DNA of 34,009 bases from Rhizopus sp. PT2906 (GCA_025529335.1 JAMYHX010000468.1:1-34009), one strand, 5' to 3'. Shown: positions 1 to 10,333, counted from the stretch's first letter. Notes: generated from the letters alone by a model not told the origin. Translations and numbers: made by a program.

Positions 1-151
1 CGGCGTTCCTGAACTGACAGATTGAATATAAAGGAGATTGAAATAGCTCACATGTACACCCTCTCATCCTTACCCCTTTCTCCTGTCTCCATATGCACCA
101 AAATAGTCAATTGTATGTTTAAATAAAGCATTTCATCTCCTTTTTTTTTAA

Positions 152-214
152 TGACGTGTCTAAGCAATAGTAACAATGTATTATTTTGACGTCATGTTTT
201 TAGCATTGATGACG
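152..214. promoter_or_regulatory. Cluster of CRE/ATF-type TGACG motifs
   Basis: Three TGACG cores lie within 63 bases: TGACGTG at 152-158, a perfect palindromic TGACGTCA at 187-194, and TGACG at 210-214. TGACGTCA is the consensus site of CREB/ATF bZIP factors (Atf1 type in fungi). They sit just upstream of, and partly over, the start of the small gene at 209, so they may drive it. Two in-frame upstream ATGs (176 and 194) would place the palindrome inside the coding region instead, so the role is an inference. Confidence 0.4.
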
Positions 215-500
215 CCAGTTAACTTGTATAGAGTATATCATTATTATCCACACCAATTGATCCCACGAATTCATCAAGAAACTCCTTTTGGACCAAAAAA
301 TAAAAAGAGAATTGTGTACACAATTGCGTAACCAGGATAAAGATGATGCATCACAATTGTTATATAAGCAAACTTATCCAACACCTCATTACTCGTCATT
401 TGAAATAAACAGGTTCTATATTCTATTTTGGTGCATGTGGGCTGTAACTTGTTACTTTTATTCAAAAGTCACCCTTGATCAAGATATCGAGCTCACTTGA
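209..500 (+). CDS. Small single-pass membrane protein (68 aa, two exons)
   Basis: Exons 209-327 and 413-500 join in phase 2 across an 85-base intron (GTAACC donor, AACAG acceptor) to give 68 residues. The first half is basic and Tyr/His-rich. The second exon encodes one hydrophobic helix (FYILFWCMWAVTCYFYSKV) followed by a short acidic tail. Size and shape resemble the small single-helix subunits of mitochondrial respiratory complexes, but I do not recognise the family and assign no function. ATGs at 176 and 194 are in the same frame and could lengthen the N-terminus by 11 or 5 residues; 209 was chosen because it leaves the CRE-like palindrome outside the coding region. The splice model rests on frame closure only, so a chance open stretch remains possible. 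Confidence 0.5.
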
Positions 501-681
501 CTCTTTCCATTTATATAAGTTATTTATCACAAGATCGCATGCTTATTTGTTTATTCTTAAAGCCACCGAACAAAAAGAAACCAAAATACATCCTTTAACA
601 AATGCGTGATATGTTGAGTAAGACCGCCCAAGAAAGAGAGCAAGGGTGAGTGTGAATTTTTTCTTTTTCTTTTTTACTATT

Positions 682-2113
682 ATGTCAGGACAACAAGTGC
701 TTTTCAATATCCTGCGCCCTGTTTTTACTCGACGTGGCATTGTTTTAAACATTGCAAGACGTTATGCAAGCAAAAAGAAATTAGAAGCATCTATGGGCGG
801 TATATTCGAGCCCTTTCTCAGTAACACGCTGTATGCGTTATTATTTATGTTTGATATCAGGGCTCTAATGGCATAATAAGTGATTCAACAGGGCAACAAG
901 ACATTTCACCAAAGCAATGGCTGTCCAAGAAAACTGTTCAAGGTAGAGCTTTTAAATGATTTTACTATATATAAACTTACAATGTCAAACTGGGGGGAAA
1001 TAGATCTTTTACCTGATCAACATCAACTTGAACTATTAATTCAGCATAAGCAGACTCATCTCACCATCGAAAAACAACAAGCGCTCGTAAAACATGTACT
1101 TGATCACATAGCAAATGATACACCTGTTGACACAGATCAAGTGTTGGATTGTAAGAAAGAAGCAAACAAAAGAAAGAACATTAGCTAAATTTTGATTATT
1201 TTTTGTAAAGTGGTTGACAAGGATGTGTCCCAGCTTGTATCGTTTGGAAATATTGTCTTGAAGATGTCGCAGTGTAATATATAGAAAGAAAACATAAATA
1301 TCATATCTAATCTGTGCCTTTCTAGATGGCGCACCGGTCGCACTGCAACTGTATAGAATAGCCATGGAAAAGGGAGACGATAGAGGTGCTTTTAGTTATG
1401 CCAACATGGTTTATCGAGGATATCGCGGTACGCCCAAGAATGAAGAAAGAGGTGTTCAGATCATGTCCCAACTCGCTCAAAAGGGCCACCCTTACGCACA
1501 AATGAACCTGGCAGCAATCATCATGCGTACACAACCAAGTCGCGTCGATGCAGCTATCCAGCTCTATGAACTTGCCGGCCGAGCAGGCATGGATGGCGCC
1601 TACACAGAGCTCGGACGAATGTATCGACACGGGTTTGGTATTCATCAAGATCACGTCAAAGCTGTTGAGTATTTCAAACAAGGTGCACAGGCTGGGAATC
1701 CTCAATGTAACTTTATGCTCGGCGTGTACCATTCTTCAAACTTGATCGGTGAGCCCGATCAGCAAAAGGCGTTCAAGTATTTTCAAAAGGCAGCCGTCAA
1801 GGGTATGCCCGAAGCACAGTACAATGTGGGCCTCCGGTTTCTCAGAGGACATGGCGTGGAAGTAAATCACTTTAATGCAGCAGAATTCTTTCGAATGGCA
1901 GCCCTCCAAGGGTTTCAGCTGGCTCAAATTAATTTAGCAGGCATGTATACCGAAGGTCGAGGCGTCAAGAAGAACCTTGAGGAGGCACGTAAATGGCTAG
2001 AAAAGGCATCTGCTTCTGGAGGGAAAATCGGGAAAGATGCTCAAAAGCGTATCGAAGAGCTCGATCAAATAGAAGGCAAAAAGAAAAACAATGATAGATG
2101 CAACATCATGTAA
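682..2113 (+). CDS. Mitochondrial Sel1-repeat protein
   Basis: Exons 682-820, 892-942, 1004-1150, 1211-1273 and 1326-2113 give 395 residues, and all four introns are phase 1. The N-terminus is rich in Arg and hydrophobics with no acidic residue and ends in a typical processing motif (RRYAS, near residue 30), so import into the matrix is likely. From about residue 135 onward there are about six Sel1-like repeats (alpha-alpha units of 36-38 residues with the A-x2-x-LG-x2-Y-x2-G pattern), a fold used as a protein-interaction scaffold. The partner is unknown. The protein ends in CNIM, a good match to a CaaX farnesylation box, at odds with a matrix location. Donor 800 (GTATAT) is an in-frame alternative to 821 for the first intron. 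Its stop lies 5 bases from the stop of the convergent RidA gene, so the 3' UTRs must overlap. Confidence 0.85.
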
Positions 2114-2118
2114 CACAT

Positions 2119-2722
2119 TTAATTGGTCAAAGCAATACATTCAATTTCAACATCAACATCCTTTGGAAGACGAGCAACTTGAACAGCAGAACGAGCAGGC
2201 TTGTGGTCAGAGAAGAACTATGTACAGATATATAAGAATAAACATTATAAAAAACAAGTACACTTACATAGCCATAGACTTCGTTCATGGCAACAAAGTC
2301 ATTCATATCCTTGAGGAAAACAGTTGTCTTGACTACCTTGTCAAGACTGGAGCCGGAAGCTTTCAAGACAGTTTCGAGATTCTTGAGAACTTGTTCAGTC
2401 TGTTCCTTGATTCCACCTTTTACAATATCGCCTAATGTAATCGCAGTGAGCCATGTGCATATGTGTAGGTTAATAAAGTTCTTACCAGTAGCAGGGTCAA
2501 GAGCGATTTGACCAGAGGTATAGACAAGGTTATTGACCTTGACAGCGTGGGCTGTTTAGGTATATTAGTAACATTTACAAATATACGCGTCAATGTGTAT
2601 TAACTTACAGTAAGGACCAAGAGCAGCAGGAGCGTTATCAGCGTCTATTAGTTAATCGCATCTTTAATATATACTTTCTACTGTTATCATCAGGATAACT
2701 TACTAACAGGAGTGACAGACAT
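2119..2722 (-). CDS. RidA/YjgF/YER057c family enamine/imine deaminase
   Basis: Exons, in coding order, 2722-2704, 2644-2609, 2551-2486, 2431-2268 and 2217-2119 give 127 residues, the usual length of the family. RidA proteins are trimers that hydrolyse reactive enamine/imine intermediates made by PLP enzymes such as threonine dehydratase, protecting other PLP enzymes. The sequence shows the family blocks: the N-terminal AP-x2-GPYS motif, YTSGQ, an internal TTVFLKDM block, and the C-terminal ARSAVQVARLP signature with Arg104, the residue that binds the substrate carboxylate. There is no mitochondrial presequence, so this is the cytosolic type (yeast Hmf1-like) rather than Mmf1-like. Five exons for 127 codons is intron-dense. 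Upstream (2723-2765) the leader is a CT-block on the coding strand. Confidence 0.95.
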
Positions 2723-3122
2723 TGTTGATAAAAGAAAGAGAAAAAAAGAGAAAGAGATGGATTTTAAAAAGCAAACAAATGATTGGACAACAAAGCAGAT
2801 GAGAAAATATTGCGATAGTTGTATCTGTAAAAGCGCGATGTTTGAAAAATTGTCAAAGAAAAAGAAAATAGGCATTATCAACCAAGAAAACATGTCAAAA
2901 ATTGATATCAAAGACAAGTTTGCTTTTGTCTAAAGCTGTAAAGCCATCAACAAGAACCACATGAAGAAAAAAGATTGCTGCAATGAATGTAAAGAGAAGA
3001 CCATTTTACTGTCTACATCAGTGATAGAAAGTGACCCAATTTATTACATTCAAAAAGCATTTTCAAATGTTTATTCCATTATGGATAATCAGGGCAAAAG
3101 AGTTTAAACAAGAGTTTGTACA
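2723..3122. other. Intergenic: RidA promoter side, no gene seen
   Basis: The first 45 bases are the pyrimidine-rich leader of the RidA gene (purine-rich on the plus strand). A Lys-rich open frame on the plus strand here is the antisense of that leader and has no family signature. Nothing else is recognisable before the retroelement fragment. Confidence 0.5.
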
Positions 3123-3530
3123 GTGCCCTCGAAAAAGTATGTTCTGTTTTTTAAAAGTCAGTTTTGCCGAGACTCCAAACTGCTTTCTAACTGCCGTCGA
3201 TTAATCTCTCTAGATCCTATACTCTGGCTGCCCATGTCTAAATCAGAGCGCAATTGCTGTATGCGCTGGAGAATAGGCTGGCTTCCTGGTGGTAAACCTC
3301 GACCATGTCTCAAGCACCCGACGCAACTGCTCTCTAAGAAACACGCTATTAGTTGCTTTGATATGCACCGGCGTCTATTCATGCCTGATACTATACGTGA
3401 TCCATTGTCATTCCTTCTGAATATGCTTCCTCTATGTCCCTCAGTCCCCCCAAGCCTAGCCCTCACTTGGTCTCAGCCATGGCCGATTATATGCTCCCTG
3501 CTATATGATTAGATCAGCTACACAATGGTT
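3123..3530 (+). pseudogene. Fragment of a retroelement (LINE-like) ORF, 3' part
   Basis: An open frame of about 130 codons runs without a convincing start. It carries a W-R-x-G-W-L-P-G-G block, then a C-x3-H ... H-x4-C-x3-H arrangement that could bind zinc, then D-P-L-S-F-L-L-N-x-L-P. This combination resembles, from memory, C-terminal segments of non-LTR retrotransposon proteins that are abundant in Mucorales genomes. After the TAG at 3510-3512 the coding similarity appears to go on in another frame (tyr-asp then DQLHNG), suggesting a frameshift in a dead copy. No reverse transcriptase core is present, so this is a 5'-truncated scrap, as expected for LINE insertions. The family call is an inference. 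Confidence 0.4.
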
Positions 3531-3796
3531 AAATCAATTCATTTAACTTTTCATTGATAACTCTACTCAGCACTTTCCTTTACATTTTTTACCCCTGTCC
3601 TCATAAGTGGTTTTTTCGCTACCATTCACTTCCAAACGGATTAAACGGGTTCGGGTGGACGTTTATTTGTTTTATATCTTAGCGCTCAATTGGACCATCA
3701 ATAAAAATAACATATCATGTTAACCAAAAGTCAGTTTTTTTTTGTTACTATTAAAGACTATACAGTAAAGAAGGTGACCCTTTTGTAGCTTTGTTA

Positions 3797-5008
3797 CAGT
3801 TATAAGATAGCACAAATGGTGACGAAAGGTCAGCTAAATTAGAATATCGAAAAAAAAAAATGAAAGTTGTAAAGCAAGTTTTGGATTTTTATTGAACTAA
3901 TATTTGGTGAGCCCACCACGAGCCTTGATTACAGCCTTGACCCTCCTTGGCGTGGAATCGATAAGCTTGTTGATTACTTCTGGAGTAAACTCCCTCCAAA
4001 CACTCTCCAAAACAACCTCCATTGCTTGCGGGCTTCTTGCATGAGGGCATAAGGCATTTATTCTCTTCTTCATAACGCTCCTCAGATTTTCAATCGGATT
4101 TAAATCAGGCGATTGTGCTGGCCAGGACATCTTGTTTATACCCTTTGCCTTCCTCCATTTGGCAGCAATTTTCGCTCTATGGATGGGTGCGCCATCTTCC
4201 ATGAGCACAGGGCTATCTAGACTTTTGTAAAAGCCTAGTAATACTGGCCCATAGACCTGGTTTATGAAGCCGGCACTTGTCCTCATGCCTTTCTTCATAA
4301 AGGCAAGTTTCGACTTCTTCCCACCAGCTATGGCGCCCCAAACCATGATGGAAGTTCTGCCACATTTGAAGGTTGGCGCCAGGCATTCTTTGTTGAATTT
4401 TTCTGAAGCAGTACGCCAAACTCTAGGATGTGAGGATAGCTTGCCAATTTCAAAACTTGGCTCGTCTGTTCAGATCACCTTTCCTCAGTCATCTACCGTC
4501 CAGTGTTCATGTTTTTTGCAAAGATATACCTTGCTTTTTGTTGCTTTTCGTTCAAGAAAGGTCTCTTGACAGCCACACGAGAAGCCTAGCCAAGCTTTTT
4601 CAGCTCATTGCGTATGGTGTCCTCACAAGCCTTGGTGCTGATCAGCTGTCTAATCTCTCTAAGAGTAGCACAGCTATTTGAACGTACTGCTCTTTCCAGC
4701 TCTCTTCTTTTCCTATCGTTGAAGATAGGAGGTCCTCCAGACCTGGGCTTCGACTCTACTGTTCCATTCTTTTTCCATTGTTGAAATACATGACGTACGG
4801 TTCTTTCCTCAATGACAATTTGTGCTGCCGAAATGCCATCGCAGCGTCTGGTAACAATTTTTTCTTTTTGAGACGAAGTTAAATAAGTCATTTTATGTGT
4901 TTATAAGAGAAAAATATATGAAAGAAAGAGAACATCATAGCCTTATCAAACATATTTTAAATAAAAGCTGACCATCAAATAACGGCCATTATCTTTTGGA
5001 GGATACTG
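3797..5008 (-). mobile_element. Degenerate Tc1/mariner-type DNA transposon
   Basis: A dead transposase gene fills most of the element. Both ends can be read as TA target duplication plus CAGT: left TA 3795-3796 then CAGTTATAAGATA, right ...TATCTTTTGGAGGATACTG then TA 5009-5010. About 31-35 bases inside each end both arms carry the same GGTCAGCT followed by an AT-rich stretch (3828-3835 and, inverted, 4966-4973), which supports a decayed terminal inverted repeat of roughly 45 bases. The length of about 1.2 kb fits the family. The left end could also be 3763 (another TA-CAGT), and a further TA-flanked ACTGTACAGTT at 5414-5424 could be the true right end. Confidence 0.75.
3897..4891 (-). pseudogene. 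Tc1/mariner transposase, inactivated
   Basis: Read 5' to 3' on the minus strand, the N-terminal part (4891 to about 4586) is a helix-turn-helix paired-like DNA-binding region with a GRPR-like SKPRSGGPP linker. The catalytic part follows: first Asp in a TDEPSFE context near 4465, second Asp in MEDGAPIH near 4205, and third acid in SPDLNPIENL, 34 residues after the second Asp, so DD34E. The reading frame is broken: a TAG at about 4590, a one-base frameshift near 4512, and two TGA codons at about 4488 and 4473, both at positions where the family has tryptophan. From 4470 to the stop at 3897 the frame is intact. The copy cannot make a working transposase. Confidence 0.9.
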
Positions 5009-5424
5009 TACAGTTTGATGGACATTGCTCCCTCATGCACTTCAGATGGATACATTTCTCCACCACACCAAGTTATCCCTCAAAAAGTATTCTTCTCGCC
5101 CTCCAGTGGAAACAACCGAACAAAGGCGGTGTTTGAAGCTGATGATTCTGAGTAAATAAAATTTGAGTTTGTATTTTATTGTCATTAGTTTAATACTACG
5201 AATAAAAAAGTGCAACTCAGAGAGCATTGACCACATCTGGAATCGAAATGGAGACAATTGTACGATTTTCTTCTTTGTAGAAGAATTAAGATTTTTACAG
5301 GTAAGAAGTTTGAACATAAACCTGTAATTTTCCTTGCCTGAATTCTATTCTCATTTCGTCCGAAAAAAGATAAGCATAATGACTGAGTTTTAATTTTACT
5401 TTAGTCTTAAAAAACTGTACAGTT
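5005..5424. repeat. Two identical ACTGTACAGTT palindromes bounding about 400 bases
   Basis: The 11-base sequence ACTGTACAGTT occurs at 5005-5015 and again at 5414-5424. The interval between them begins CAGTTT and ends AAACTG, each flanked by TA, which is the layout of a small non-autonomous Tc1/mariner-type (MITE-like) element, or alternatively a right-hand extension of the transposon next door. Inside there is no supported gene; an open frame at 5042-5317 on the minus strand has no family signature. Up to the stop of the next gene at 5524 nothing else is visible. Confidence 0.35.
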
Positions 5425-5523
5425 AAACACGAAAAGTGATTTTCCCAAACTTTTTAAATCACCGACAATAGATTCAAAATCCGACAAAGCCAACCACACC
5501 GACGGTATAAAATAAATAATGAT

Positions 5524-6683
5524 TTATGCCCATACTTTAAGAAAGCTATCCCAACTACCTGTACATAGCGCCATACCATCTTTGGATACTCCAAGACATG
5601 AGACCCTATTGTCGTGCCCGGATAGAATGCCTACGCGGTCACCCTTGAGTGTATCCCAGACATGTGTACTGTAATCATCGTAGCCACCGAATAAGAGTCT
5701 CCCAGAAGCGGAGAATGCCACAGAAGTAATGCCGTGTAGAATGTCTTCTTTGGCATATGTATTTAATTCTCTGTCTGCCCGTAAGTCAAATAGACGACAG
5801 CTTGCATCGTCAGATCCTGTACCAATAGCCATACCATTAGGGAAAAACCTACAAGTGGTGTTAGCTTGATGCTGTATTATTCATGCTATCATCCTGAAAT
5901 ATACATTACTGTACAGAGTTGATATCACTTTCATGGCCAAGGAAGGTCTGCACACACTTTCTTATTCTGATATCCCAAATCTTAGCAGTTGAATCGCATG
6001 CACCCGAAACAAAAATATTTGGATCTGAAGGACTGATGGACACACTCATCACGTCACCTTGGTGGTCGGTAAATTCATGTGTCTTCACACCTGCATCAAT
6101 ATCCCACAAGAAGCAAGTCATGTCACCTGAGCTAGTCAAGATATGACGGTCATCTAAGAATCGACAACAACTAAGATATCCAACATGAGCAGATAATTCT
6201 CTGGCCGGTCGACTAGGTCCATCGCGCGAGTTGAGGTTGTAAATTGAACAGATATTGTCGAGGCCACCACAGGCAACAAAGTTACCAGAAGGTGAATAAG
6301 CTGTCGTCATAACCCACGCAGACCGAAGTGGAATACAGTGTACTTTATTGGTCGAATATGCGTTCCAGACAATGAGTTTCCCGTCCTGTGAGGCTGATAC
6401 AAGATGTTGGCTGTCATTAGACCAATGCATAGCATATATTTTGGCTAAATGTCCACGTAAATTGCGTCTCACTTTCATTACAAGTCTTGGTAATGACTCA
6501 ATATCCTGTGCCATTTTTTTCACTTTAATATGTAAATATTAGTCTTTCGCACAAATATCTTTTTTTTTTTCACTCCTTACAAGTTGTATCAGCCAATGCT
6601 TCCTTTCTTTGCTTTATTCTCTCTTTTAAAATATCGGCTTCTCTACGAGCAGCTGTAATTCTATCTGAAATGTCCTCTTGCAT
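5524..6683 (-). CDS. Heterotrimeric G protein beta subunit
   Basis: Exons 6683-6581, 6522-5910 and 5848-5524 give 346 residues, the normal length for G beta. The N-terminal 40 residues are an Arg/Lys/Glu-rich coiled coil that pairs with G gamma. Seven WD40 blades follow. Family-specific stretches are clear: RRNLRGHLAKIYAMHW, LVSASQDGKLIVWN, ACGGLDNICSIYNL, a GDVMS block, and the C-terminal SWDSFLKVWA. G beta-gamma relays signals from membrane receptors with G alpha, in fungi for mating, growth and cAMP control. Introns are phase 1 and phase 2. The leader upstream of 6683 is strongly CT-rich on the coding strand (6684-6740). Early-diverging fungi often carry several G beta copies, so the exact paralogue is not assigned. 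Confidence 0.96.
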
Positions 6684-7225
6684 TTTGGTTATAGAGAGAA
6701 AAAGAGAGAGGGAAGAGAGGGAAAAAAGAGAAAAGATGGCTGCTTTTAAATTTAAAAATTAGCTATGTCAAATTTAACCTTTGTGTTCCTTGAATTGTGG
6801 ATTATATAAAGTATGGTTTGTTTAAATACAGATCAAGGAAAGGAGGGGGGGAGGTCTTATTTCGCCAATTGAATGGAGAATGATAACAGATGATTCTCTC
6901 TCCCCTTTAATACATTTTATTAAAAAAAAAAAAAAAAGGGTAAAATGATCAACCATAGTTGTTAAGCTGTAAACTCAGTCCTTGTATATCTCTTTTACAT
7001 TCAAAGGTCCCGACCTTGAAAAATCCAGAATCTATAAGTAAATTTGAAATGCGCCTTCTTTCCAAAAAAAGATGATACGCACATTTTGTTAGGGTCTATT
7101 CTACTTGTCTAAATGTTTGTCAACTCAAGGGTTGCCTGAGGTAGAAAAAAAAAACAAATAAAAGGTTTTCACTGATTGGCAGTGTTTCTGATTTTGAATA
7201 AATTGGGAATAAAGTGTATACAACT
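6684..7225 (-). promoter_or_regulatory. Upstream region of the G beta gene
   Basis: The 57 bases next to the start codon are almost pure pyrimidine on the coding strand. Farther out are an isolated G/A run (about 6838-6853), a CTCCCCTTT stretch near 6900 that resembles a stress-response (STRE, CCCCT) core, and a 15-base A run. No coding sequence was found here. Confidence 0.4.
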
Positions 7226-8464
7226 TTATTGCTTTACTTGTATATAAATGCTTGCATAACTAACACTACTATCTTCTACACTTTGGCATCTCTCACTTTG
7301 AGCATACTTTAAACACTTGGCAGACTGATCAGAATAACCTTCTTGCTTGATTTCTTCCAAGGCAGCTAACAAGACGCCGATCGGGTTTCGGCCACAGATC
7401 GTATTATCTGTCACACTCAAATATCTCTCAAATTGATCAAAGCTCAAAGATTCAATGGCCTCAATACCACGATGATCAAGCTCTTCAATGGATTCATAAA
7501 TGGGTCTACCGATCGCCTTTTTGGCATTGGATCTAGTCAACTCAACTGCTTCATTGTCGTCTCTGCCCTCGTTGTAATAAGTATAACGGAACCTTCTGCC
7601 CCTATAATCAGTGTTATTAAATGGTCACGCTACATATTTATGTATTTACCAATGGCAGAAATCAGAAGAAACGATGAATAAAGTCTCTGGATCCTTTAAA
7701 TAAGGCGCAAGTGCTTTGGCATATTCCTTTTTAGAGTCAGATGTAAGGCTTCCAACGATAATAGGAACTATCTTGATATCGGATATCTTGCTTTTTTTTT
7801 TATATAAAATATATATCAAACGATGACGCTTTCATAATTCATTTTAAGCTTACCTCTCGAAAGCCTTGTATACAAAAGGTAAATGCATTTCAATACTGTG
7901 CTCCTCGATTTCAGTACTTGGACTAGCTGCAGCAAATAATCCTGTCTTGGACAATTCCTCAATCACTGAAATGTCTAGTTTGAGGCTACCCAGTGGTGTC
8001 TCATACTCTTTGCATTTTGACAGTAGACAGTATCGTGTGGCACACACATGAGATGGGCCAAGGATGAAGACTCGCTTTCTGTAAATACAGAGTCAGTCAT
8101 TTAGCTACTCAATAACCCTTTTTTTTTTTCTTTACATGTTCTTTGTATCAAAGCATGTATACGCGAACGCAGATGTTGGACCACTATATCGAAAACCTGC
8201 GTGTCTAATAATTATTTAATACGTTGAGCACTTGACGTCATAAATTAGCTTACGGAGCTATGATCGCCTTGACATTTTGGATAGGAAGCTGCTGTCCTTT
8301 CGTGGTTATGGCTTCAGTAGCTTTATTCAAATAGTTGTTCAGCTCTTGATCAAGTGCTCTTTCTATCATGTGTTTTCTCTGTCATTATTTTATTAAAGAT
8401 CAACCTTGTAGATATTACCATCATCTTGGTACCAAGAACCAGCGTGCGAAGCGGGTCTACTCAT
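7226..8464 (-). CDS. MEMO1: MEMO1 family protein
   Basis: Exons 8464-8419, 8362-8254, 8204-8136, 8078-7854, 7790-7650 and 7601-7226 close in frame to 321 residues (human MEMO1 has 297). Blocks typical of the family appear in order: SHAGSWY, IIAPHAGFRYSG with metal-ligand His53, ILGPSH with His85, EEHSIEMHLPF, VSSDFCHWG, and NTICGRNPIG with the conserved Cys. These match the His, His and Cys that bind iron or copper in human MEMO1. The family is cytosolic, linked in animals to migration signalling and iron handling; the yeast homologue is Mho1. The fungal role is not established. The 2-base-late acceptor of exon 5 follows a poly-A rather than a pyrimidine tract, which is unusual. The leader has a (CT)8 run on the coding strand. 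Confidence 0.95.
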
Positions 8465-8496
8465 CAGGTTACAGTTAATATAGAAAAAAAAAAAGG

Positions 8497-8512
8497 GAGA
8501 GAGAGAGAGAGA
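8497..8512. repeat. (GA)8 microsatellite in the MEMO1 leader
   Basis: A pure GA dinucleotide run follows an 11-base A run, 33 bases upstream of the MEMO1 start. On the coding strand it is part of the CT-block seen before many genes in this window. Confidence 0.8.
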
Positions 8513-8613
8513 AAAAGCAAGAATGAAAAAAAAGATTATGCGAAGTACAACTGCATTGATTGGTGCGGAAATTTAAACACTTTTTTAAAGCTTGCTCTTG
8601 CAACCTGGTTTTA

Positions 8614-10091
8614 TTAAAAGACAGGATTATAAACCAAGAGATTGTTATTTGGACTTGAGCTCTTTCCATTATCAAAATTAATAACGTCTTTTGTAGCAAA
8701 TGATCGAAGAACATCATATAATTCTTGGGCTGTTGTAAATTTCCGTTTTGCCATTATGTTGGCGGCCGTACCAGCAACGTGAGGACTGGCCATACTTGTA
8801 CCATCCATAGCTTTTGATGAATCATTACCTCCGAGGTAAGCACTGACGATATTCGATCCAGGAGCATAAATGCTAACACACTCACCAATGTCAGAGAACC
8901 GAGGGACCTTATCGTTTATATCGATAGCACCTACAGAGAACACATTGGGATTGGAGGACGGGGTGAAAAAACAGGCGTCAGTGCCGGCGTTACCAGCTGA
9001 CGCAAAGACCGGAATGTTGTATTTGAGAACGAGTGAGTTTAGGGCATCGTCAATCAGTCGAGAATGTGGCCCACTCAAGGAAAGGTTGATCAAGCTTTTA
9101 CCGGGTGTTGCCGTCTTTATGACATACTCAATGCCTTTCAGTAACGTCGTCGTCGTTCCATCACCCAGCTTATTCAAAATCTTGACAGAATGGATGTTGG
9201 CTGCTTTCGCAACACCGTATTCTGTACCAGCTACCTTGGCCGCAACATGCGTTCCTAATTAACATGTTAATATGATACTAACGGTTCTCGTAACCGGTTC
9301 TTCTTACCATGGCCGCCCATGTCATTTTCGTCCTCATACTGTATCAAGTTGATAGCATGTGAGGCACGACCATCAAAGTCTAAGTGATCAATGTATACAC
9401 CTGTATCGAGCACGTAGACGTCAATGCCTTGCCTATTTTTAATGCGGTGAGGTTTTTTTAGTCTATTCTTTTTTGTATTAAATAAATTACCCTCCAACAG
9501 CATCATATATATACTCGTCAAAGCTTGCTTTTTGACGCTGATTGATTCTTGCCAGTCCCCAATTAGCTGGTTTCGCCGATTTTAAGCTCATTATGTCTGC
9601 ACGTTGAATCCTTTGCTCTTCTTCATAATCTGAGCGTCGAGAGATAGTCGTCCGATAGACTTGGTTAGGTTCAACGTACTCAATTGTAGACTGCTGATAA
9701 AGATAGTCCAAAAATGCATGATCGGAGAATACGCCTGCGACGGCAACAAAGTCATTGCCAATATCGATATGATTCAGACCCATATCTTGGGCAATCGCTG
9801 TTGTCGATATCGTTTCATTATGATTGGCTGCTCCTATCACAAACTTTTTCTTGCGAACAGATGTTAAAAAGTCTTGATGATGACTCAAAAGCATATCAGG
9901 AGCTACGATGTATACACACACACATAGATTCTAATTATTAACAAATAATCTCGTTGCTTTTCTTTCTTCTTACCTGAAGTCCTACTGACATATGGTTTAA
10001 ATTTTACGATATGTGTAGGCTCATCAGACTGGGCAAAAACAAGCAGAGCAAAGACTGAGGCCAATGATAGCTTGAGAAGAGAACGGACCAT
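8614..10091 (-). CDS. Secreted subtilisin-like serine protease (S8, proteinase K type)
   Basis: Exons 10091-9974, 9902-9491, 9432-9308 and 9254-8614 give 431 residues. A signal peptide occupies about residues 1-20 (KLSLASVFALLVFAQ). An I9 propeptide follows to about residue 120 and normally acts as an intramolecular chaperone and inhibitor removed on maturation. The S8 catalytic domain has the full triad: Asp186 in VLDTGV, His221 in GHGTHVA (its codon lies just after an intron that splits the adjacent Gly), Ser372 in GTSMASPH, and the oxyanion Asn307 in ASAGNAG. The layout is that of fungal extracellular or vacuolar proteinase K-like enzymes used for protein degradation. No C-terminal extension is present. 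It shares a 242-base divergent promoter with the dehydrogenase at 10334. Confidence 0.96.
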
Positions 10092-10333
10092 AGAGTATTT
10101 TAATAGTTAAAAAAGGATATTGGAGCTTTTACTAATTTATGCTATTGTGGCTAAAGACATATTTTATGCGGGCCCGAGGAGATTTTATTTGAACTGGTTG
10201 AGTACATAAGGACAACGACTTCATTTTTTTGATATGCTTACTACACGAATCTCAGGTAACACCATCTGCAATGACAAAGATAGATGTGAGTTTGAAATCG
10301 TTTATCTCTTTTTTTATACACGTAATTAAATAA
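10092..10333. promoter_or_regulatory. Divergent promoter between subtilisin and dehydrogenase genes
   Basis: The 242 bases separate two divergent start codons (10091 minus, 10334 plus). They contain upstream ATGs on the plus strand at 10232 and 10271. The second opens a 20-codon frame that stops with TAA at 10331-10333, directly abutting the dehydrogenase ATG. No clear TATA box was found. Confidence 0.5.

Noticed and set aside
2712..2933. Lys-rich open frame on the plus strand
   Set aside because: It is the antisense of the RidA pyrimidine-rich leader plus AT-rich flank. There is no domain and its composition follows the purine bias.
8233..8240. Perfect TGACGTCA CRE site
   Set aside because: It lies inside a MEMO1 intron, so it is probably a chance occurrence and was not annotated as a regulatory site.
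10271..10333. Upstream first exon for the dehydrogenase (GTGAGT donor after five codons)
   Set aside because: The only AG acceptor before the conserved RLEGKTVFI segment leaves the wrong phase and yields a stop, so the start at 10334 was kept.
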